Assembly: GCF_000948975.2 (NCBI RefSeq)
Contig: NZ_CP059735.1
Coordinates: 1,178,001 to 1,242,000 of the forward strand
Length of the DNA stretch: 64,000 nt
Origin: Thalassomonas actiniarum
Lineage (GTDB): Bacteria > Pseudomonadota > Gammaproteobacteria > Enterobacterales > Alteromonadaceae
Direction of reading: 5' to 3'
Made by a program: the position numbers and the translations under genes. Below the pieces are notes generated by a model. It was not told the origin of the DNA, searched no databases, and was given only the letters and a program-made list of their open reading frames with translations. Positions 58,286-64,000 of this stretch are shown here, piece by piece (within the stretch, counting starts at the first letter, position 1; every line of letters starts with the position of its first letter).

Positions 58286-61200
58286 TTAATCCGGATTCTT
58301 GCCGGGAGGCGGGGCCGGCTGTACCGGTTCTAGCGGCCGGGCATGCCTGCCCAATTGCAATAAACTGGGTAAAAACAGCAGGGTAAACAGGGTGCTGATA
58401 CTCATTCCGCCAACGATAACAGCGGCAATGCCGCGATAGAGCTCTGCGCCGGCGCCGGGGATCAATAATAGCGGCAGCATGCCGCAAATACTGGTTAAGG
58501 TGCTCATCAATATCGGGCGCAGCCGTAAACGCACCGCCTGCTCTACCGCCTTACGGCGGCTCAGGCCCTCTTCTTCGCCGGTGCGGGTCTGGTAGACCAG
58601 TAAAATAGCATTATTGACCACCAGCCCCAGCAAGATCACGAAACCTATCATGGTTAATAAATCCAGCGGCTGGAAGATCACCTGATTCGTTAGCTGTAAC
58701 AAGCCCAGGCCGCCGACGGTAGCCAGCGGTATGGTCAGCACCACAAGCAAGCTGTCTTTGAAGGATTTAAATAACGCGGACATTAACAAATAAAGAATGA
58801 TTAATGCCAAGAGAAAGCTTTGGCTCATATTCGCCAGGGCCTCGGTGAGGGCTTCGGCGCTGCCGCGAAAAGCGATAGCGCCGTTGTCGCTCAGGCGGGC
58901 CAGTATCGTCGGCTCTGCCCGGCTTTTGAGTTTGGCAATGGCTTCTTCCAGGCTTAAATCAGCCGGAGGGGTGACTTGCAGGGTAATGGTGCGCTTACGG
59001 TCGATGCGCCGGATAGAGCTGGGGCCCGCGGTACGCTCCAGCTCAACCAGCTCCGCTACAGGTTGTATGCCCGCCTCAGGTGTAAATAAAGGGATCGCGG
59101 CCAATTCTTCCGGTGTTTGCCATTGCTCTGCGCGTAAAAATACATTTAAACGTTTTTGACCGTTAAAAAAGTCCCCGACATACAGTCCCGTGCCCAGGGC
59201 ACGTGAAATCGCCGAGACCTGTTGGCGGGTCCAACCGGCTTCTGCCACCCTGCGTTCATCGGGGATCAGGCGAAGCTCAGGCTCTGCCAGGGTTAACCCC
59301 GGCACCGGCCTGATTTGCGCCCCGGGTAAAGTTTCATTGATAACACGATAACCTATGCGTGCCGCCTGTAATAATTCATCTACCTGGTTGCCCTGAATAT
59401 CGATATCTATGCGCCGGCCACCGCCGAGATTGCGAAATAACTGGGCTTGCGTTGCAAAAGCCAGGGTATCGGGAAAACCGGCGAGCAATTCGCTATTGAC
59501 GATTTGTACGATTTTCTGAATGTCGTCGGCATTTTCCCCGCGTCCGCCCATAAAGCCGAAGCTGCCGAAAAATCCCATCCAGGTATGGGCAATTTTTGGC
59601 TGCTTCTCTCCTTTAAGGTAGGGCATCAGCCTCTGGTTCACTTTATCGCTAAGCTCGATACGGGCTGCCGGGTAACTCAGACCCGGCGGCGGCATGATAA
59701 AGGCCTGAAACTGGTTTTGGTTGCCTTTGGGCAGGTAATCGACTTTCGGGAAGATCAGGTAGCTACCGGCGACGGAAAAAAGTAATAATCCCAGGATCCA
59801 GCCATAACGCCTGGCCGGGGTGGCGGTGAGCAACATTATGCTCTGGGTGATATGATGCCACCAGTGACTATGGGGATCTGATGTCGATACCCGGGTCAGT
59901 AATTTTCGTGCAGCACTCGGTAAAACCGTGACGGCAATTATCAGGGAAGTAGAGATAGCCACGGCTATGGTGATGGCCAGATCGGCAAATAGCTGGCCCG
60001 AGACTTCCTCGAGAAAGGCGATTGGCAGGAAAATGGCTATTGTGGTGGCAGTGGAGGCAAGCAAGGCGCCCCAGACCTGGGTAGCCCCTTGCAATGAGGC
60101 TTTTTCAGGGGGCAGTCCCTGCTCCCGTAAACGCACGATATTTTCCAGCACCACGATGGCGGCATCGAGAACCATGCCGACGGCAAAAGCCAGCCCTGCC
60201 ATGGAAATAATATTCAGGCTGCGGCCGCTGGCATACATGACGATAACCGTAATGATGATGGAGATGGGAATGGCGACAGCGACGATCAAGGTGGCGCGAA
60301 ATTTACGTAAAAACCACCACAGGACGCTGATGGCGAGCAGGATCCCCAGCAGCAGGTTATTCTGTACTAAGGTCATAGAGCGGCCGATATAGATACTTTC
60401 ATCATACATCTGAATAAGTTCCAGGCCTGCCTGTTTCAGGGGCCCCCGGTTGAGCTCCGTTTTTGCCGCTTTAAGGCCATGCATGACTTTAATGACATTA
60501 ACCCCTTGCTCCACCTGGGCATTCATGGCTATTGCCGGTTCGCCGTTCAGGGTCAATATCCCGGTCCTGTCGGCGAAAGTCATCTCAACCCGGGCGACAT
60601 CCCTGAGTAGCACCGGGCGGCCGTCACGCCATTCCAGTATCATTTCTTCCAGCTGTTTAATGCCGTATTTTCCGGAAAACCTCAGGGTGTATTTTCGCCT
60701 GCCGACGTCATTAAAGCCGCCTGAGCTGTCGGTATTACCGGCTAACTTTTGTGCCAGCTCAGGTATGTTTAACCCTAAAGCCGCTGTTTTATAGGGATTA
60801 AAAGAGATTCTTAATTCGCTGGACAGGCCGCCGAAGGCATTGGTTTGTGAGATGCCGGCAACCCGCTCCAGTCGTGTCTGGATCACTTCTTCGACATAAT
60901 CCTGGTAAAAAGCGATATCCCGGTTATTGCCGGGCAGGGGCTTGAGGGCAAACCAGGCAATAGCGGTAAAAGTACTGCTGCCGCCGACGGCAATGACAGG
61001 CTCATCGGCATCCGGAGGATAGCTGGGCACCTGGTTTAAGGCATTCATCACATCGATTAATGCCCGCTCCAGGTTGACGCCGGTACGATAGCGCAAGGTG
61101 ATACTGCCCCGGCCCTGGCCGGAGTCGGATTCAAGGGAAGCCAGGCTTTGCAGGCCTTTTAATACATCTTCCTGGCGCTCGATGATCTCTGCTTCCATTT

Positions 61201-61372
61201 CTTCCGGCGCGGCGCTGCGCCAGTTGGTTGAGATGGTGATCATGGGCTGGCTGATATCCGGGGTCAGCTGTACCGGCAGCTTGAACAGGCTGATCCCGCC
61301 GAATAAGGCGGCGAGCAGGATGCCGACCACGACTGCGGTAGGATTTTTCAGGGAGAGGGCGGTTAGTTTCAT
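58286..61372 (-). CDS. RND efflux permease (AcrB/MexB-like superfamily)
   Basis: A 1028-aa inner-membrane pump. It has an N-terminal helix (AVVVGILLAALFGGISLFKLP), two large periplasmic loops and two sets of membrane helices, including SMAGLAFAVGMVLDAAIVVLENIVRLREQG (proton-relay Asp in helix 4) and LLGLVVNNAILLVYQTR. It is 11 bases downstream of the adaptor gene; no outer-membrane channel gene is present, so a shared TolC is likely. The substrate is unknown. The absence of metal-binding signatures favours drug, dye or metabolite export over metal export. Confidence 0.93.
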   Translation of the reverse strand: MKLTALSLKNPTAVVVGILLAALFGGISLFKLPVQLTPDISQPMITISTNWRSAAPEEMEAEIIERQEDVLKGLQSLASLESDSGQGRGSITLRYRTGVNLERALIDVMNALNQVPSYPPDADEPVIAVGGSSTFTAIAWFALKPLPGNNRDIAFYQDYVEEVIQTRLERVAGISQTNAFGGLSSELRISFNPYKTAALGLNIPELAQKLAGNTDSSGGFNDVGRRKYTLRFSGKYGIKQLEEMILEWRDGRPVLLRDVARVEMTFADRTGILTLNGEPAIAMNAQVEQGVNVIKVMHGLKAAKTELNRGPLKQAGLELIQMYDESIYIGRSMTLVQNNLLLGILLAISVLWWFLRKFRATLIVAVAIPISIIITVIVMYASGRSLNIISMAGLAFAVGMVLDAAIVVLENIVRLREQGLPPEKASLQGATQVWGALLASTATTIAIFLPIAFLEEVSGQLFADLAITIAVAISTSLIIAVTVLPSAARKLLTRVSTSDPHSHWWHHITQSIMLLTATPARRYGWILGLLLFSVAGSYLIFPKVDYLPKGNQNQFQAFIMPPPGLSYPAARIELSDKVNQRLMPYLKGEKQPKIAHTWMGFFGSFGFMGGRGENADDIQKIVQIVNSELLAGFPDTLAFATQAQLFRNLGGGRRIDIDIQGNQVDELLQAARIGYRVINETLPGAQIRPVPGLTLAEPELRLIPDERRVAEAGWTRQQVSAISRALGTGLYVGDFFNGQKRLNVFLRAEQWQTPEELAAIPLFTPEAGIQPVAELVELERTAGPSSIRRIDRKRTITLQVTPPADLSLEEAIAKLKSRAEPTILARLSDNGAIAFRGSAEALTEALANMSQSFLLALIILYLLMSALFKSFKDSLLVVLTIPLATVGGLGLLQLTNQVIFQPLDLLTMIGFVILLGLVVNNAILLVYQTRTGEEEGLSRRKAVEQAVRLRLRPILMSTLTSICGMLPLLLIPGAGAELYRGIAAVIVGGMSISTLFTLLFLPSLLQLGRHARPLEPVQPAPPPGKNPD

Positions 61373-61383
61373 GACACTAAGTC

Positions 61384-62457
61384 CTATTGTCCCGAAATTA
61401 ACTCTTGATTGTTTTGCTTTATTTGTACAGCCTGTCCGGGTTTGAGGCGTTCGGCCCCGCGGATCACTATATTATCTCCTTCCTTGACATCTCCTGTCAC
61501 TTGCACCAAATTACCGGCTCCTATGCCGACCTCTATCGGGATTTGTTCTGCCTGGTTTTCCCGGTTGATCCTGAAGATGCTGGCACCCTCGCGCCTGAGC
61601 ACCAGGGCATCCCGGGGCACGGCAAGTACCGCCTTGCTTTCGCCATAGGCAATGGCGATTTTTATATCCAGGCCAATCGGCCAGTCAAAGCCGGACATAT
61701 CCAGGCGGACTTCCATTAAGTGGGAACGCTGATCTGCTACCGGGATCAGACTTTTTATGCCGGCCATCCCCTTCCCCAGCGGCGATTCGACGGCCAGATC
61801 TTTGGCTTTTTGTAAATAACGGTAGGCGGTGAGGGGAGCAAATACCGAGGCTTCGATGTTTTCGGTTTCCACCAGGCGGATAATGGCGGTGCCATCTTTG
61901 ACATATTCCCCCAGGTTGCTGAGCCGCTCTACCACTAAACCGTTAAAGGGGGCTTTTAAGCGGGTAAATGCCAGGTTTTGTTGGGTTTGGGCGAGCTTGG
62001 ACTCGGCAATTGTCAGTTCACCCCGGGCAATGTCCCGCAGGGAAATATTTTCGTCCAGATCTGTGATCGCCGACAGGTTAATTTTTGCCAGGGTTTGCTT
62101 GCGTTTGACTTCCGATTGTAAAAAAGCCAGTTTGGCTTTGGCATTTTCTATGATGGCAAAATCCTGCTGCTGCTGAATGAGCAATTGGCTATCGTCTATC
62201 TTGGCTAAAATATCCCCTTTTCGTACCCGAGTGCCGGGCTGGGCCAGAGTCACCAGCCGGCCGGAGACTTCGGCGGCTATTTGTGAATTGTTCGGGCTGA
62301 CAACAGTACCGGATACCCAGGAAACCGGGGATAAAGAGGTTATTTTTGCCGGTACGACATTGACGCTGGCGGGAGGAAATCCCTGAGAGGATGCCGCTAA
62401 TGGCATAAGCAGCATAGCAGCAAAAGTGAGTGTGTTTACATACGAGGTTTTTCCCAT
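61384..62457 (-). CDS. RND efflux periplasmic adaptor (membrane fusion protein)
   Basis: A 357-aa adaptor that bridges the RND pump and outer-membrane channel. It has a signal peptide (NTLTFAAMLLMPLAASSQG) and the lipoyl-like halves VSGTVVSPNNSQIAAEVSGRLVTLAQPGTRVRKGDILAKI and AFTRLKAPFNGLVVERLSNLGEYV around a helical hairpin. A beta-barrel end follows with VQVTGDVKEGDNIVIRGAERLKPGQAV. No lipobox Cys is seen. It is the first gene of the pump operon. Confidence 0.93.
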   Translation of the reverse strand: MGKTSYVNTLTFAAMLLMPLAASSQGFPPASVNVVPAKITSLSPVSWVSGTVVSPNNSQIAAEVSGRLVTLAQPGTRVRKGDILAKIDDSQLLIQQQQDFAIIENAKAKLAFLQSEVKRKQTLAKINLSAITDLDENISLRDIARGELTIAESKLAQTQQNLAFTRLKAPFNGLVVERLSNLGEYVKDGTAIIRLVETENIEASVFAPLTAYRYLQKAKDLAVESPLGKGMAGIKSLIPVADQRSHLMEVRLDMSGFDWPIGLDIKIAIAYGESKAVLAVPRDALVLRREGASIFRINRENQAEQIPIEVGIGAGNLVQVTGDVKEGDNIVIRGAERLKPGQAVQIKQNNQELISGQ

Positions 62458-62822
62458 ATCTGCTTCTGCCAGCCTTATGCCATGGACCCTGAGCGTGATT
62501 GCTTTCCCGTAAACTTTTTATGCCAGAACCTTTATTGATAAAATAATTGACGGTAGCTGCTGTCGCAGGCTTGTGAGTTATTGATATTTACAGCCAAGGA
62601 AAAGCTCTTGTTGAAGAACTGACAACTGCAAGCTGCTGGTTATATTAAACTTGTTTTTACTTCTTTATCGATTTTATTTTCTCTGCCTTTATCATAATGA
62701 GACACATTCGTAAAAACTTCAAATTTAAAGCTTTTTTCTTGATTACTTGTGTTCTCTTGCCTGAAAAATACCGGGTTATCATCTAGGATTACTAGTGACG
62801 TAAACTGAACAGGAGATAACAA
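62458..62822. other. Divergent region between efflux operon and bacterioferritin genes
   Basis: No gene is supported. AGGAG 7 bases before the first bacterioferritin ATG is the only firm signal. A TCATAATGA near 62692-62700 only faintly resembles a Fur box. Confidence 0.4.
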
Positions 62823-63305
62823 ATGAAAGGTAATGATAAAGTAATCGCCAGTCTCAACGGTTTATTGCATAACGAACTGGCTGCTATCGATCAGTATTTC
62901 ACCCATTCAAGAATGTACGATGATTGGGGCTTAAAAAAGTTGTACCATCAGTTGGATCATGAAATGCAGGAGGAGATCACCCATGCGGATGCCTTAATCA
63001 AACGGATTTTATTTTTAGAAGGTACGCCTAACTTAAAGGATCGCCGGGATTTGCTGATCGGCAATGATGTGCCCAGCATGCTGAAAAATGACTTGGTGCT
63101 GGAAATGGAAGTCGTGGCGGCATTAAAAGCCACTATTGAACTATGCGAGCAGGAAAGTGATTTTCAAAGCCGGGAAATGTTAGAGAAATTGCTCGAGGAT
63201 ACCGAAGAAGATCATGTCTATTGGCTGGAAAAACAGCTGGGATTAATCGATAAAGTCGGATTGCAGAATTACATTCAATCCCAAATGTCAGGCGAAAGTG
63301 AATAA
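62823..63305 (+). CDS. bfr: Bacterioferritin, ferroxidase-type subunit
   Basis: A 160-aa iron-storage protein that forms 24-subunit shells. The dinuclear ferroxidase ligands are all present: Glu18 (HNELAAIDQYF), Glu51 and His54 (EEITHAD), Glu94 (LVLEMEVV), Glu128 and His131 (EEDHVYW). The haem-ligating Met52 of E. coli Bfr is replaced by Ile. It is followed nine bases later by a second subunit that shows the reverse pattern. Together they look like the two-subunit bacterioferritins known from Neisseria and Pseudomonas. The strong ribosome site AGGAG precedes it. Confidence 0.95.
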   Translation: MKGNDKVIASLNGLLHNELAAIDQYFTHSRMYDDWGLKKLYHQLDHEMQEEITHADALIKRILFLEGTPNLKDRRDLLIGNDVPSMLKNDLVLEMEVVAALKATIELCEQESDFQSREMLEKLLEDTEEDHVYWLEKQLGLIDKVGLQNYIQSQMSGESE

Positions 63306-63314
63306 GGCGAGATT

Positions 63315-63788
63315 ATGAAAGGTGATAGCAAGGCAATAGCCTTATTGAATAAAGCGTTAGGTATTAAATTGGTGGCGATCAATCAATACTTTCTTCACGC
63401 CCGCATGTATAAAAACTGGGGCATAGATGAATTGAATGAGGCGGATTATGACCAATCTATTTTAAAAATGAAGCATGCCGATAAACTGATCGAGCGAATT
63501 TTATTTTTGGAAGGTTTACCTAATTTACAGGATCTCGGGCGGTTATTTATCGGTGAGAATACTCCGGAAATGTTAAAGTCCAACCTTGAGCTGGAGCATA
63601 ACTGCCGGGAAATTCTTCAGGAGTTGATCCGTGAATGTGAATTGATGAAGGATTATATCAGCCGGGACTTAGGGGAAAACCTGCTTGAAGATGTCGAAGA
63701 GCAAATTGACTGGCTTGAAAGTCAAGAGTACCTGATTGCCCATGCCGGCCTGGAAAATTATATACAGTCAAAAATGGGAGATGATTAA
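63315..63788 (+). CDS. bfr: Bacterioferritin, haem-binding-type subunit
   Basis: A 157-aa bacterioferritin paralogue. Met52 is kept (ILKMKHADKLIERILFLEG), so haem can bind between subunits. The ferroxidase site is lost: position 18 is Lys (GIKLVAINQYFLHAR), position 51 is Lys and the last His is replaced (EEQIDWLE). Residues around LVAINQYFLHAR are nearly E. coli-like. It is co-transcribed with the ferroxidase-type subunit. The likely job is to bring haem for electron transfer during iron release. Confidence 0.94.
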   Translation: MKGDSKAIALLNKALGIKLVAINQYFLHARMYKNWGIDELNEADYDQSILKMKHADKLIERILFLEGLPNLQDLGRLFIGENTPEMLKSNLELEHNCREILQELIRECELMKDYISRDLGENLLEDVEEQIDWLESQEYLIAHAGLENYIQSKMGDD

Positions 63789-63888
63789 CGGTTCGTTTTA
63801 ATTTTCCCCTAAAAACTGCTGAATAAAAGACACCGGAATTAACGCTGTTGGTTGCCAAGCATAACAACCGGGCATGTGCTTAAGCGTG

Positions 63889-64000
63889 TCAGGCTACGTC
63901 TGCCTGCGCTTCTGCTATTTGCATCAGTTTAGTGTTGAGGATTTTTTTCGTACACTGGCAGCATTTTCCGCACTGCGAACCGACTTTAAGCTCAGCAGTA
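63889..64000 (-). CDS. bfd: Bacterioferritin-associated ferredoxin, C-terminal part (cut by window end)
   Basis: The minus strand is open from the window end to TGA at 63889-63891, giving 36 residues: TAELKVGSQCGKCCQCTKKI and then LNTKLMQIAEAQADVA. The V-G-S-Q-C-G-K-C pattern matches the second half of the [2Fe-2S] site of Bfd (VGNQCGKC in E. coli). Bfd passes electrons to bacterioferritin haem to release iron, which fits its place facing two bfr genes. The first cysteines and the start lie outside the window. Confidence 0.9.
   Translation of the reverse strand, partial: TAELKVGSQCGKCCQCTKKILNTKLMQIAEAQADVA

Noticed and set aside
62685-62705. Possible Fur box upstream of bfr
   Set aside because: Only a weak match to GATAATGATAATCATTATC and 120 bases from the gene; not enough to claim.
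62640-62822. Minus-strand 60-codon frame upstream of bfr
   Set aside because: It begins at the bfr start region and reads low-complexity AT-rich DNA; no ribosome site on that strand.

Overview
The window is a chromosomal segment of a marine-type gammaproteobacterium, probably Alteromonadales and close to Colwellia/Thalassomonas. That placement is an inference from protein character and gene order, not from a search. Most of it is core genome: rpoS (3' end), mutS, recA, metA-metH, serB/smp, argS, prfC, holD-rimI, tRNA-Trp, aceK, queA-tgt-yajC-secD-secF. Several blocks keep the E. coli neighbourhood (smp/serB divergent with yjjV near, holD-rimI-prfC, queA-tgt-yajC-secDF).

Layout. 1-3.7 kb: rpoS end, then an AT-rich accessory patch between rpoS and mutS with a 58-aa/95-aa pair of small genes, two paralogous GNAT acetyltransferases and a YjhX/TopAI-family topoisomerase-inhibitor toxin with a structured leader. 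3.7-7.7 kb: mutS and recA, divergent, with a textbook LexA-controlled recA promoter. 7.8-15.1 kb: a secreted serine protease with seven 56-residue FG-GAP-like repeats, then the MetJ-boxed metA-metH operon followed by a duplicated scrap of the metH 3' end. 15.1-25.9 kb: DPP-IV-like peptidase, a double-PilZ protein, an outer-membrane porin-like protein with a small PstS-like protein, serB/smp, a TatD-family nuclease and a periplasmic binding protein. 26-38.6 kb: translation, tRNA-modification and secretion genes.

38.8-55.5 kb is a signalling block: a CHASE4-like hybrid kinase with a REC-GAF regulator on the minus strand; a plus-strand chemosensory operon (MCP, cheY, STAS, cheA, MCP, cheW, cheR, cheD, cheB); and a minus-strand pair coding for a periplasmic c-type haem protein (DUF3365-like) and an MCP. 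The CheA carries an unusual insertion with two copies of an LGxxL...LxxxLxxQ motif resembling c-di-GMP-binding MshEN domains.

55.8-64 kb: a RhlE-type helicase, uroporphyrinogen-III methyltransferase, an RND efflux adaptor/permease pair, and two complementary bacterioferritin subunits (one with a ferroxidase centre, one with the haem methionine) facing the 3' part of a bacterioferritin-associated ferredoxin gene that runs off the window.

The most novel-looking items are the haem protein-MCP pair, the CheA insertion with the neighbouring STAS gene, the toxin/acetyltransferase patch at the rpoS-mutS junction, and the duplicated metH tail.
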